A DNA stretch of 64,000 nucleotides from Winogradskyella sp. KYW1333 (GCF_003335675.1 NZ_QPHL01000010.1:1-64000), one strand, 5' to 3'. Positions 53,355 through 62,393 are shown, counted from the stretch's first letter. The notes: generated by a model not told the origin, from the sequence alone. Translations and numbers: made by a program.

Positions 53355-53409
53355 AAATTGATTTCAATTTGATTGTATGTAGTAGAATGTCGTTAAGATT
53401 TAATAGATA

Positions 53410-53765
53410 TGTTCAAAGTTAACGAATGAATGTAATAGTTACCTTATTTCTAAAAACCAAGAGTTTAATTATCCTAAATTTTATGAGAATATAAAAACCC
53501 AATTAAACCATTAGTTGGAAATAAAAAACGAAAATAGTGGAGGCTTTATTAAACTTGTTGCATATTTATGTCTGTAGTAGAATAAACTTGACAGTCAAAC
53601 TCGCTTAAGTAAATTTAACGAGTTAATAATCTCGGAAATTTTTGATAATAGTGGATTAAGGAGGCTCAAAAGATTAGATCCTCACCACGCAAATATTGAA
53701 GTATCTGAATCATTTAATATTGACCCTCACTTTAACTTTAATAAGAGAAGAGCTTTAAATAATTA
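53410..53765 (+). pseudogene. Decayed gene of unknown identity
   Basis: The gap 53355-53762 has no intact gene, but one frame on the plus strand stays coding-like for about 118 codons with only three stops. It reads YLISKNQEFNYPKFYENIK, then after a TAG LEIKNENSGGFIKLVAYLCL. After TAG TAG it continues NKLDSQTRLSKFNELIISE, FDNSGLRRLKRLDPHHANIE and FNIDPHFNFNKRRALNNYF. It then runs into the 3' end of gldC on the other strand. The composition looks like an intracellular protein. No start codon is left in that frame. I do not recognise the family. Confidence 0.45.
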
Positions 53766-54101
53766 TTTCTTTTTCAATTCTAGTTTTTCCGCGAAATAAT
53801 CGCAAAAATCTTTCATGGTCGCAGTCATTTTTTCATCTTGTGTAGCCCGCATAAATGTATCACTCATTGTAACTAAAGTCTGATGAAAAAATAATTTCAT
53901 CTCATCAACAGGCATGTCCTTAGTCCATAAGTCTATTTTTAAGGTTTCTTGTGCATTGCTATCCCAAACCGCAAGCATAATTGCCTTCGCCTCTTCATTA
54001 TCAATACCACCATCCTGTGCCGACCAATTCAGTTTTTCTGGCACACGATTTTCGTCTAACTCTACATTTAGTTCAATTTTACTTTTTAAGGTATTTGCCA
54101 T
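53763..54101 (-). CDS. gldC: Gliding motility protein GldC
   Basis: A 112-residue soluble protein that matches GldC throughout: LKSKIELNVELDENRVPEKL, WSAQDGGIDNEEAKAIML, LWTKDMPVDEMKLFFHQTL and CDYFAEKLELKKK. In Flavobacterium johnsoniae, gldC lies after gldB and supports gliding; loss weakens but does not abolish movement. Its start overlaps the gldB stop by 1 base. The adjacent decayed gene runs into its 3' end from the opposite strand. Confidence 0.96.
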   Translation of the reverse strand: MANTLKSKIELNVELDENRVPEKLNWSAQDGGIDNEEAKAIMLAVWDSNAQETLKIDLWTKDMPVDEMKLFFHQTLVTMSDTFMRATQDEKMTATMKDFCDYFAEKLELKKK

Positions 54102-55075
54102 TATTTTTTCGGTTTAAATCTTGATTTTCTAAAAATTTCTTCAGGTTCAGTTTGTATAATATCAAATACTGACAATTCAGTCCTATCCGCAAATGCCCTT
54201 ACTATTTGCCAACCAATATACTGACCCAATCTTCCAGGTGATTCCCTGTCTAATTCTAAATAGAATTTTGAAAAAGGCGCATCCATAATAAAACGTGCCA
54301 GTAACTTACTATCAGTACTATACAACAATTCTTTCTCTACAAAATAGCTCCATATTGGGCCTTCATTAGCTTCTGCCCAACTTAACTGCTCTTCAGTGTA
54401 TCCTATTTTCTCAGCATCTGATTTAAATGGAATCACGATATCCTTAAAGTATAGTAGTTTGCCATAATAAATCATTTCATCTAATAGGGTCTTTTTACCG
54501 GATTGATAAACATATTTCTCTGCATAACCATTTGCAATATCTACTGCAATTTGCTCTCTCTTCATATTACTCGCAAGGTATCTTGGAATGTTTTGGTAAA
54601 ATTCGTGGTCTGCACCTAAAAAATTATCAAGAGCTATTAATGTAATGGAATCAGTAACAATCGTCTTATCTCTGTAGGCCACATCATTTGTTAGAGTAAT
54701 AACACGTGGTATCTTAAATGTTTTATCGTAATATTTTAAGTGTTGAAAAAGCCCTTTCAGTTCATTTTTCACGACCTTTATATCTGAAAACTTTTTATTA
54801 ACCTCTAACATTAAACTTTTTCGAAGTGTATCGTTTATTCTCTTCTCCCAAATTGAATCTGGTATTTTTTTTGAAAACAAGAATGGAAATACTTGTTTTA
54901 AGTTTGATAAGTCTTTAGAATTGGCATTATAAAACGCTTTATCAAAACGTTCAATGGTGTAATCAATATCAATCTTAGAAATTTCATTTTCAAGGCTTTT
55001 ATCTTTAGAACAGGATGCTAAAAACAAAGTTGTCATTAAAATAATGCAAAATCGTATTTGTATTTGGTAAAACAT
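54101..55075 (-). CDS. gldB: Gliding motility lipoprotein GldB
   Basis: A 324-residue lipoprotein starting MFYQIQIRFCIILMTTLFLASC at ATG 55075, lipidated Cys at residue 22. A longer in-frame reading from 55114 was rejected because it would begin at or before the predicted transcription start. GldB features include IDYTIERFDKAFYN near the mature N-terminus, ALDNFLGADHEFYQNIPRYL in the middle, and PSPGRLGQYIGWQIV-like SPGRLGQYIGWQIVRAF near the end. GldB is essential for gliding and linked to type IX secretion function in flavobacteria. It is co-transcribed with gldC. Confidence 0.95.
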   Translation of the reverse strand: MFYQIQIRFCIILMTTLFLASCSKDKSLENEISKIDIDYTIERFDKAFYNANSKDLSNLKQVFPFLFSKKIPDSIWEKRINDTLRKSLMLEVNKKFSDIKVVKNELKGLFQHLKYYDKTFKIPRVITLTNDVAYRDKTIVTDSITLIALDNFLGADHEFYQNIPRYLASNMKREQIAVDIANGYAEKYVYQSGKKTLLDEMIYYGKLLYFKDIVIPFKSDAEKIGYTEEQLSWAEANEGPIWSYFVEKELLYSTDSKLLARFIMDAPFSKFYLELDRESPGRLGQYIGWQIVRAFADRTELSVFDIIQTEPEEIFRKSRFKPKK

Positions 55076-55098
55076 TTTTAATCCTAACACGTTTCCGT

Positions 55099-55106
55099 TA
55101 TTTTTG
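55099..55106 (+). promoter_or_regulatory. Putative -7 promoter element of nadE
   Basis: TATTTTTG, an exact TAnnTTTG match 45 bases before the nadE ATG. It lies within 6 bases of the oppositely oriented gldB element. Confidence 0.45.
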
Positions 55107-55111
55107 TTGTG

Positions 55112-55119
55112 CAAAGGTA
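55112..55119 (-). promoter_or_regulatory. Putative -7 promoter element of gldB-gldC
   Basis: On the minus strand this reads TACCTTTG, an exact TAnnTTTG match 36 bases before the gldB ATG at 55075. Confidence 0.5.
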
Positions 55120-55151
55120 CATTTCTTTTATATTAAAATATTCTAAAAATT

Positions 55152-55940
55152 ATGCATACTGAAAAGGTAGTAGATCACATTGTAAATTGGTTAAAGGATT
55201 ATGCAACAAATGCCAAAGTAAAGGGTTTCGTCGTAGGTATTTCTGGGGGAATCGACTCAGCAACAACATCTACATTATGTGCTAAAACAGGTTTAGATGT
55301 ATTATGTATTGAAATGCCAATTCATCAAGCTCCAAGTCATGTTAGCAGAGCACAAGAACATATAGCACAGCTTAAAAAACGCTTTCCAAATGTAAAGGAT
55401 ACTCGTGTTGATTTGACACCAGTGTTTGAAGAGTTTAAGACCGAAGTGAGTTTGGATGGTAATCATACCACAGTAGATATGGCTTTAGCCAACACTAGAG
55501 CCCGTATGCGGATGACGACTTTGTATTATCATGCAGGCATTTTAGGATTGCTTGTTGCTGGAACAGGTAATAAAGTGGAGGATTTTGGAGTAGGATTCTA
55601 TACCAAGTATGGTGATGGCGGAGTAGATCTTAGTCCAATTGCGGATTTATTGAAATCTGAAGTCTATGAAATTGGCGAATATTTGGAAGTACCTAATTCC
55701 ATTATGAAAGCCCCACCAAGTGATGGTTTATTTGGCGATGCGCGCAGTGACGAAGACCAGATTGGTGCTTCTTATCCAGAATTAGAATGGGCTATGAAAA
55801 TGGATGATGAAGGAAAAACAGCTTCGGATTTTAAAGGGAGACAAAAGAAGGCATTTGAGATTTACAAACGCTTCAATACAATGAACAAACACAAGATGAT
55901 TCCTATACCAATTTGCGAAATTCCTATTGATTTGCGGTAA
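55152..55940 (+). CDS. nadE: NAD+ synthetase, ammonia-dependent type
   Basis: A 262-residue cytoplasmic enzyme that amidates nicotinic acid adenine dinucleotide to NAD+. The ATP-pyrophosphatase P-loop is FVVGISGGIDSATTSTLC. The synthetase motif is LLVAGTGNKVEDFGVGFYTK, followed by GDGGVDLSPIADLLKSEVY. No glutaminase domain is present, so ammonia is the nitrogen source, as for the E. coli-type enzyme. It is divergent from gldB. Confidence 0.96.
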   Translation: MHTEKVVDHIVNWLKDYATNAKVKGFVVGISGGIDSATTSTLCAKTGLDVLCIEMPIHQAPSHVSRAQEHIAQLKKRFPNVKDTRVDLTPVFEEFKTEVSLDGNHTTVDMALANTRARMRMTTLYYHAGILGLLVAGTGNKVEDFGVGFYTKYGDGGVDLSPIADLLKSEVYEIGEYLEVPNSIMKAPPSDGLFGDARSDEDQIGASYPELEWAMKMDDEGKTASDFKGRQKKAFEIYKRFNTMNKHKMIPIPICEIPIDLR

Positions 55941-56074
55941 TTATTGCGTTTTAACGAATAAATTGTATTTTAACTTAAGTTTTTAGTTATTTTTGTTCAA
56001 TACCTTCTGATATCTTTAGTCTCATCTAGCTCATTTTATTAACATTGCTTTAAACAAGCCTAAAATCAATTATC

Positions 56075-56707
56075 ATGTTAAATATATTGATTGTAGACAG
56101 TCATCCCATCGTAAGAACAGGTCTTGATTTGTTTTTAAATAGTAAACCAGATTTTAACGTTGTTGGAACGTTAAATAGTGGCATAGAGATTTTTGAATTC
56201 GTTAGACGCAATGATGTTGATATTATCATTTCAGAAATTGATCTGCCAGAATTAAATGGGATTACAGCGCTTAGGGCTATAAAAAAAGAAAATAAAGATG
56301 TTAGGGTTTTAATTTTCAGTCATCAGCCTGAAGAAATTTATGCTGTTAGTACCATTAAAGCAGGAGCATCTGGTTATTTAAGTAAATCAGCGAGTGTTGA
56401 AGAAATTGAAACTGCCGTGCGAAAGGTAAATGCTGGCGAATTATCATTAAGTGAAAAAATGGATAAACATTTGCACTATGAAGATACTCGTAAGAGCAGA
56501 AGCAGGTTGTTTAAAAAATTGTCTACCAGAGAAGTCGAAGTACTAAAACTACTTTCAATAGGCAGAAAAAACAAGGAAATTGCCCAAGAGCTTGATATAA
56601 ATGAAAAAACTGTAAGTACTTATAAAGCGAGATTATTTAAAAAGTTGAATGTAACTAATATTGTAGATTTAATTCACCAAGCACAACACCATAATCTTAC
56701 TTCGTAG
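56075..56707 (+). CDS. LuxR-family response regulator with atypical receiver
   Basis: A 210-residue regulator. The receiver covers residues 1 to about 120: ILIVDSHPIVRTGLDLF, DIIISEIDLPELNG, VLIFSHQPEE and GYLSKSASVEEI. The LuxR-type helix-turn-helix lies at about 145-205 (LSTREVEVLKLLSIGRKNKE, EKTVSTYKARLFKKL). At the phospho-acceptor position there is Glu54 instead of Asp, and one of the usual acidic pair is Ser9 (VDSHP). Ser82 and Lys104 are kept. It may act without normal phosphorylation. No sensor kinase is adjacent. Its 3' end overlaps dnaG by 11 bases, tail to tail. Confidence 0.92.
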   Translation: MLNILIVDSHPIVRTGLDLFLNSKPDFNVVGTLNSGIEIFEFVRRNDVDIIISEIDLPELNGITALRAIKKENKDVRVLIFSHQPEEIYAVSTIKAGASGYLSKSASVEEIETAVRKVNAGELSLSEKMDKHLHYEDTRKSRSRLFKKLSTREVEVLKLLSIGRKNKEIAQELDINEKTVSTYKARLFKKLNVTNIVDLIHQAQHHNLTS

Positions 56708-58676
56708 CGTACCCTCCGATAACCTTACCAAGCTTTCTTGATAATAGCATTTTAAGGCCAACATAATCTTTTACGTCTTCTAAAATTACTCGAGTATCTG
56801 ACTGTTCTCTTAAAGTATCTTCTTTATATTCTGCAACTTTCTGATCGATTAGATAACAGCGTAGACTTAATATAGTCTGACTCACTAATTGTGATATTGT
56901 GTGTTCTTTTTCTTTCGGAATGATATTGTTTCTATGCCAATCATGAAGGTTATATTTTTCGTCCTCCATTAATATACTTGTTATTGTTGAGGCAGAATCC
57001 TGATCTAATTGATTAATAAAATCCTTAGTAGAAAATTCGTTCTTTTGATTAAGTTTATCTATAATTGAGTAGTACATTTCCCTAAAACTTTCATTAGAGA
57101 ACATCATTTCATCTTCTTGAAGATCTAAATATATTTTTTCAAAAACCCGAGTCTCATGGATTGTAGGCTCCATTATTAAATCACCTGAAACCTCATCTTC
57201 CTTCAAAACTAAATCTTCAAATTGTTCTGTCCTATCTCCATAAAGCATTAAAATCTCAATAATTTTTCTCTCTAATTCATATTGAACATTTACCTTCTCC
57301 TTAACCTGATCCTCATTCCTGACTACTTCAAATGCTTTTTGTTCTTGTTTGTACTTCTTATTGGCTTCTTGTACATCTTTTTTATGTATCTGAGCGAGAG
57401 TACTGAACAAAACCTCTTCACTAATATCCATTATCCGAGCACATTCTTGAATATATACTTCACGTTTAATCTGATCTGGTATTTTTGAGATACTATTTAC
57501 AATTTCACGAATAGTTTCAGCTTTTTTAATTGGATCATTGTCAGACTCCTTGACTAATAAAGATGCTTTAAACTGTATAAAATCCTTAGCGTTTTCAGAC
57601 AGGTAATTCGAAAGCTCTTCTAAAGTATTGGACTTGGCAAAACTATCTGGATCCTCACCATCTGGGAACGTACAGACCTTTACGTTCATACCTTGCTCCA
57701 AAATTAAATCAATACCTCTAATTGAAGCCCTGATACCTGCCGCATCACCATCAAATAAAACGGTTATATTATTAGTAAGTCTGTTAATTAATCTAATTTG
57801 TTCTGGTGTTAAGGCCGTACCTGAAGAAGATACTACGTTTTTAATCCCAGTCTGATAAAATTGTATAACATCGGTATAGCCTTCAACTAAGTAACAATTA
57901 TCTTCTTTAGCAATGGCCTGCTTAGCAAAATATAAACCGTAAAGAATTTTACTCTTATGATATATATCACTTTCAGGAGAATTAAGATATTTTGCTGCCT
58001 TTTTATCGTTACCCAAAATTCGGCCACCAAAACCAAGTATCCGACCACTCATACTATGAATTGGGAACATTACCCTTCCCTTGAATCTATCAAATCGTTT
58101 TTGATCCTTAACTATGGTAAGGCCTGTTTTTTCCAAAAATTCAATACTGTAACCATTTTTTAAGGCATTATCTGTAAATGCCTGCCACTCATCTAAAGCA
58201 TATCCAAGTTGAAATTTCTTTATGGTTTCTTCCGTGAAACCACGTTCCTTAAAATAACTTAAACCAATGGCCTGACCCTGATCGGTTTTATGTAATATTT
58301 TCTGAAAATAAGTATTTGCAAATTCACTTACTAAGTACAAACTTTCCCGTGTGTCGGCCTTAGCCTTTTCCTCGTCTGTACGCTGGGTCTCCTCTACTTC
58401 AATATTATATTTTTTTGCAAGGTATTTAATAGCTTCAGGATACGTAAAATGTTCATGCTCCATTAAAAAGGTAACAGCATTTCCCCCTTTACCGGTAGAG
58501 AAATCCTTCCAGATTTGCTTAACTGGTGACACCATAAAACTTGGAGTACGCTCATCACTAAATGGACTTAACCCTTTAAAATTACTACCTGCCTTTTTAA
58601 GTTGTACAAAATCACCAATCACTTCTTCTACGCGAGCTGTTTCAAAAACTTGTGATATGGTATTTTGTGAAATCAA
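56697..58676 (-). CDS. dnaG: DNA primase, lacking the canonical zinc-finger ligands
   Basis: A 659-residue primase if translation begins at TTG 58676 (MISQNTISQVFETARVEEVI). A longer reading to 58763 adds 29 residues not typical of the family. The N-terminal CHC2-type fold is recognisable (NFKGLSPFSDERTPSF, QIWKDFSTGKGGNAV), but the four zinc-ligand positions hold Ser, Ser, Asp and Thr, and no Cys occurs in the first 100 residues. The catalytic core is intact: GFGGRILG, the Toprim motifs LVEGYTDVIQFY and VLFDGDAAGIRAS. The C-terminal DnaB-interacting helical part follows. It makes RNA primers for replication. Confidence 0.94.
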   Translation of the reverse strand: MISQNTISQVFETARVEEVIGDFVQLKKAGSNFKGLSPFSDERTPSFMVSPVKQIWKDFSTGKGGNAVTFLMEHEHFTYPEAIKYLAKKYNIEVEETQRTDEEKAKADTRESLYLVSEFANTYFQKILHKTDQGQAIGLSYFKERGFTEETIKKFQLGYALDEWQAFTDNALKNGYSIEFLEKTGLTIVKDQKRFDRFKGRVMFPIHSMSGRILGFGGRILGNDKKAAKYLNSPESDIYHKSKILYGLYFAKQAIAKEDNCYLVEGYTDVIQFYQTGIKNVVSSSGTALTPEQIRLINRLTNNITVLFDGDAAGIRASIRGIDLILEQGMNVKVCTFPDGEDPDSFAKSNTLEELSNYLSENAKDFIQFKASLLVKESDNDPIKKAETIREIVNSISKIPDQIKREVYIQECARIMDISEEVLFSTLAQIHKKDVQEANKKYKQEQKAFEVVRNEDQVKEKVNVQYELERKIIEILMLYGDRTEQFEDLVLKEDEVSGDLIMEPTIHETRVFEKIYLDLQEDEMMFSNESFREMYYSIIDKLNQKNEFSTKDFINQLDQDSASTITSILMEDEKYNLHDWHRNNIIPKEKEHTISQLVSQTILSLRCYLIDQKVAEYKEDTLREQSDTRVILEDVKDYVGLKMLLSRKLGKVIGGYATK

Positions 58677-58836
58677 ATGTTTGTATTTTAGTACGTCTGT
58701 AAATTTAAGATAATCTATTTGTTTTGAAAACAGCAGATAGAAACTAATTTGACTTTGTCCCAAAAAACGACGAACTTCGTTTAACTTACATACATTGAAT
58801 AAAATAGAATCTTATCCAAAATTATAAGCCTTGATA

Positions 58837-60180
58837 ATGAAACAATTTATAACAATAGTATTTTTATTGATTATATTTTTTTCGTGCAATACTGAGATAA
58901 AGAATAAGGAAACCCAGATAATCTCAACAAATAAGAAAAAAGAATACATCTCCTTATCACGTGCTCGATACTGTGATCAATTATATGGTTTTTGGCTTGG
59001 CCAGAGTATTGCCAATTGGACCGGTCTCGTTACAGAAATGGATAAAATTGGCAATATAGGTGAAATTAAGACTGGTGACTTTTATACAAGAGCAAACTGG
59101 GGCAAACAAGATCAACCTAGTATTTGGGGCGAAGGGTTACCTAGTGATATTTCAGATAGCATTGACTTCGTCTTTAAAGATCAATCTGAAATTTGGGGAT
59201 CGGATGATGATACGGATATAGAATATATGTATCAGTACCTCCTCAATACCAATAACACTTATATTTTATCAGCGCAACAAATACGTGACGGATGGCTAGA
59301 ACATATTAAAGCTGAGGAGGAAAATTATTTATGGGTGTCAAATCAAAAAGCGTTTGATTTAATGAGGGATGGTTTGCTACCTCCTGAGACCGGCAATCCT
59401 TCAAACAATGAACATTATGAAATGATAGATGCGCAATTAACTACTGAGATTTTTGGTCTGTACTCACCTACAAGACCTGATGTTGCAATCAATATAGCTC
59501 ATTTACCTATTCAGACCACCGCAAGAAATGAAGCAGAAGATATTTCAAAGTTTTATGTTTCAATGTATTCATTGGCATCAAAAAAGAATACAGAAATATC
59601 TATGAGTAAGAGAATACATTGGATGGCAAATGAAGCCCGAGCAGTTCTTAATGATAATTCTTATCCAGCAAAGATGTTTGATTACACTCAAAAACTTTAT
59701 AAATCAGGAATTAAATGGGAACAAACTAGAGATTCAATTTATTATAGATATCAAGTCAAACAACAAGACGGATACGATATAACTTCAAAGAACTTGTATT
59801 GTAACGGTTGCTTTGCTTCTGGTATAAACTTTGCAGCAAGCTTAGTAAGTTTATTTTATGGTGAGGGCGATTTAAAACGCACTATAAAGATTGGAACTCT
59901 TGCTGGATGGGACTCTGACAATCCTACCGCTACTTGGGGTGGTTTAATTGGTTTTATGATAGGAAAAGATGGAATAGAAAAAACTTTCAAAAGACAATTC
60001 TCAAATCGATTTAATATCCACAGAACAAGACAAAACTTCCCAGATAATGGAATTGACACTTTTGAAAATATGGCTAAAAAGGGATTGATAATAGTTGACA
60101 GAGTTGTAAAAGAAGAATTGGGCGGAACAATTAATAAAGAAGAAAATACCTGGGTAATTCCACAAAGATTCGAGGATTAA
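58837..60180 (+). CDS. Exported ADP-ribosylglycohydrolase-family protein
   Basis: A 447-residue lipoprotein starting at ATG 58837 (FLLIIFFSCNTEIKN, Cys near residue 17). An upstream TTG was rejected. The ADP-ribosylglycohydrolase fold is shown by ARYCDQLYGFWLGQSIANW, the metal motif EIWGSDDDTDIEYMYQYLL, and the C-terminal LAGWDSDNPTATWGGLIGFM. In typical members the last motif is DxDT; here it is DSDN. Most characterized members act on ADP-ribose in the cytoplasm. In Bacteroidota, exported versions are common and their substrate is unclear. The next gene, also exported, follows after 77 bases. Confidence 0.88.
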   Translation: MKQFITIVFLLIIFFSCNTEIKNKETQIISTNKKKEYISLSRARYCDQLYGFWLGQSIANWTGLVTEMDKIGNIGEIKTGDFYTRANWGKQDQPSIWGEGLPSDISDSIDFVFKDQSEIWGSDDDTDIEYMYQYLLNTNNTYILSAQQIRDGWLEHIKAEEENYLWVSNQKAFDLMRDGLLPPETGNPSNNEHYEMIDAQLTTEIFGLYSPTRPDVAINIAHLPIQTTARNEAEDISKFYVSMYSLASKKNTEISMSKRIHWMANEARAVLNDNSYPAKMFDYTQKLYKSGIKWEQTRDSIYYRYQVKQQDGYDITSKNLYCNGCFASGINFAASLVSLFYGEGDLKRTIKIGTLAGWDSDNPTATWGGLIGFMIGKDGIEKTFKRQFSNRFNIHRTRQNFPDNGIDTFENMAKKGLIIVDRVVKEELGGTINKEENTWVIPQRFED

Positions 60181-60257
60181 ATCAATTCAAAAAAAACATG
60201 AATAGAAAGTTGTTTTAAATGAATTATCTACAGACAAACAACAAGTAATTTAATAAA

Positions 60258-61088
60258 ATGAAATATTCTAGACTCATAGCTATTACTATATACTTAGTAC
60301 TAAACTTCTCGAGCTGTTTTGCTCAAACCAAAATTATGTCTTATAATATACGATATGATACTCCAAATGATGGAGAGAACTGGTGGGATCTCCGTAAAAA
60401 TGGAGTCATGAAACTATTAAAATACTATAGCCCAGACTTTATTGGTATTCAAGAAGCAATGCCAAATCAATTAAAATTTATTGCTGACCATCTTGGTCGA
60501 TATAAGTTTATCGGTCATGGCAGGGATGGGTTAGACACTGACAGCGAAGGATGTCCTATTTTTTATAACAATTCTAAGTATGAATTAATAGATAAAAAGA
60601 TTTTTTGGCTATCTAGTACTCCTGATAGGGTTTCTAAAGGCTGGGATGCTGACCTAAATAGGATTGTTGTTTACGGAAAATTCAAATCAAAATCAACAAA
60701 ACAAATTATTTATGTTTTTAACACTCACTTTGATCACAAAGGAGAAAATGCACGTTTAAAATCTGCAGATTTAATAATTGATTATATCAGAAAAAATCAA
60801 TTGACAAATAAAAGAATAGTTTTAATGGGAGACCTTAATTGCCTTCCTTCAGAATCCCCTATTAAATTTCTAGAAAAAGAGTTTAAATTGAGTTCCAAAA
60901 TAGAGGATTCCTCCGCTTATGGTCCTATTGGTACTTTTAATGGATTCGATACTACAAAACCTGTTAGCAAAAAAATAGACTATATACTTACTAAGAATAT
61001 AAAGGTGAAAAGCTATCGATGCATAGATGATAGAAGAGCTGACAATTTACACTTATCTGATCATTTCCCATTATTAATTAAGTTTTAA
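60258..61088 (+). CDS. Exported endonuclease/exonuclease/phosphatase family protein
   Basis: A 276-residue protein with a signal peptide ending SSCFAQT (cleavage near residue 23). The fold's catalytic motifs are present: MSYNIRYDT, PDFIGIQEAMPNQLKFI with the metal Glu, FNTHFDHKGENAR, VLMGDLNCLPSESP, and the C-terminal LHLSDHFPLLIKF with the Asp-His pair. Such enzymes hydrolyse phosphodiesters in nucleic acids, lipids or sugars, and the substrate is unknown here. It shares strand and export with the ADP-ribosylglycohydrolase upstream, so the two could form a small unit. Confidence 0.92.
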   Translation: MKYSRLIAITIYLVLNFSSCFAQTKIMSYNIRYDTPNDGENWWDLRKNGVMKLLKYYSPDFIGIQEAMPNQLKFIADHLGRYKFIGHGRDGLDTDSEGCPIFYNNSKYELIDKKIFWLSSTPDRVSKGWDADLNRIVVYGKFKSKSTKQIIYVFNTHFDHKGENARLKSADLIIDYIRKNQLTNKRIVLMGDLNCLPSESPIKFLEKEFKLSSKIEDSSAYGPIGTFNGFDTTKPVSKKIDYILTKNIKVKSYRCIDDRRADNLHLSDHFPLLIKF

Positions 61089-61161
61089 ATCCTTATCATT
61101 ATAATATAGAATTTGACACTATCCCAACTTATTCAATTGACGCGTAAAACTTCAAAAGAAA

Positions 61162-61191
61162 AAGCCTTAATCTTAATATAGATCAAGGCTT
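61162..61191 (-). terminator. Rho-independent terminator of the sigma-factor operon
   Basis: AAGCCTTAATCT (61162-61173) pairs with AGATCAAGGCTT (61180-61191) with one mismatch. On the minus strand a U run follows, 23 bases beyond the stop at 61214. Confidence 0.7.
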
Positions 61192-61213
61192 AAAATTTAA
61201 AATATTGTTTGAT

Positions 61214-62347
61214 TTAATCCATGTCAAATCTTAACCCAAGGGAAATGGTGTTCTGATCGAATGTCTGATCCTTAAACAAAGGGTTTAAATCGTACTTAAC
61301 ATATAAGGCTGTACCACCCCAAGCTAAATAACCGCTAAGCCCATAAACAAATTCACTTACTTCAAAACCTCCTTTTTGCTTATCTTTTACGCGTTCTCCA
61401 CCCTCCTTATACTTAAGTTTTTGTCTGCTACCAATATTAAGACCTGCATAACCTCCAAGCCCAATCTTTAATTGATTACGTGTTGAATATCTAAAGTAGT
61501 TGTCTCTTTCTATCTTTTTTGATGGACCTAATTCTAAATGGAGTGGAAATACTAAATTAGTAGTTCGGAATTTGGCCTTATCTAAATCTATAGAAAATTC
61601 TTGTAGTTCAATCTGGTCATTGTTATTTACCAAAAACATATTATCCTTCAAATCAAACTTATTCCATTGAAAAGAAAATCCGTATTTAACCCTCCAGAAA
61701 TTTGTATTGACAAACAATCTCGTTTTCCAAGCGTAGCCCAGTTCCACAAATCCTGAACCACCAAGTTTATATGGCGAATCGTTAAGGCTTTGCCCATCGA
61801 TTAATGCATTATTAAAACCAATAGCAAATACAATATCTTCAGTAGTTCTTCTGTCATATTTTCTTGGTTTATCATCGTGCTTTTTACCTATGTAAATAAA
61901 ACTCTCACTGGTATTGTCATCACCACCAATTCTGATTATAGTCTGGTCGTCTTCAGATCCCGGCATACTTGCTTGATAAACTTTTTCAGTTCTTTGATAA
62001 ATGGCTATCTGCTTATCAATTATAGCCAACTTATCTGCAATATTTGCTGCTCTCTTTGCAGCCGCCTCTTTCTTTAGATTCTCTGCTTGCTCTGCTGTTA
62101 TCTCACCAGAGTCTAACTGTTGATTTATTTTTTCAATGTCTTCTTTTAGATATTCGCGTTCTTGCTTTTCTACATTTTCTTTTTGCTTTTTCAGCTTTTC
62201 TATTTGTTCATTTTTATATGTTTGACTTGCCAATTCTGGTTCCATTGAGTCTATATTAACACTGTCGATCTCTTTGGTTTGACCATATGATATTATACAT
62301 ATACCTAATATTAATAATGGGATAAAAATTCTTGTAATTGTATTCAT
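61214..62347 (-). CDS. Outer-membrane beta-barrel protein with N-terminal coiled coil
   Basis: A 377-residue protein with a signal peptide ending SYGQTK (about residue 22). Residues about 40-125 are highly charged and helical, likely a coiled coil (NEQIEKLKKQKENVEKQERE, EQAENLKKEAAAKRAANIAD). The C-terminal part (about 165-377) is beta-rich and ends LGLRFDMD, typical of a small outer-membrane barrel (FGYSFQWNKF-like strands). The coiled coil may span toward the peptidoglycan. It lies 46 bases after the probable anti-sigma gene and is the last gene of that unit. The function is unknown. Confidence 0.75.
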   Translation of the reverse strand: MNTITRIFIPLLILGICIISYGQTKEIDSVNIDSMEPELASQTYKNEQIEKLKKQKENVEKQEREYLKEDIEKINQQLDSGEITAEQAENLKKEAAAKRAANIADKLAIIDKQIAIYQRTEKVYQASMPGSEDDQTIIRIGGDDNTSESFIYIGKKHDDKPRKYDRRTTEDIVFAIGFNNALIDGQSLNDSPYKLGGSGFVELGYAWKTRLFVNTNFWRVKYGFSFQWNKFDLKDNMFLVNNNDQIELQEFSIDLDKAKFRTTNLVFPLHLELGPSKKIERDNYFRYSTRNQLKIGLGGYAGLNIGSRQKLKYKEGGERVKDKQKGGFEVSEFVYGLSGYLAWGGTALYVKYDLNPLFKDQTFDQNTISLGLRFDMD

Positions 62348-62393
62348 AACTGTTCGATTTTTGATGATTATAATTGTTTAATTTGATTCTCTT

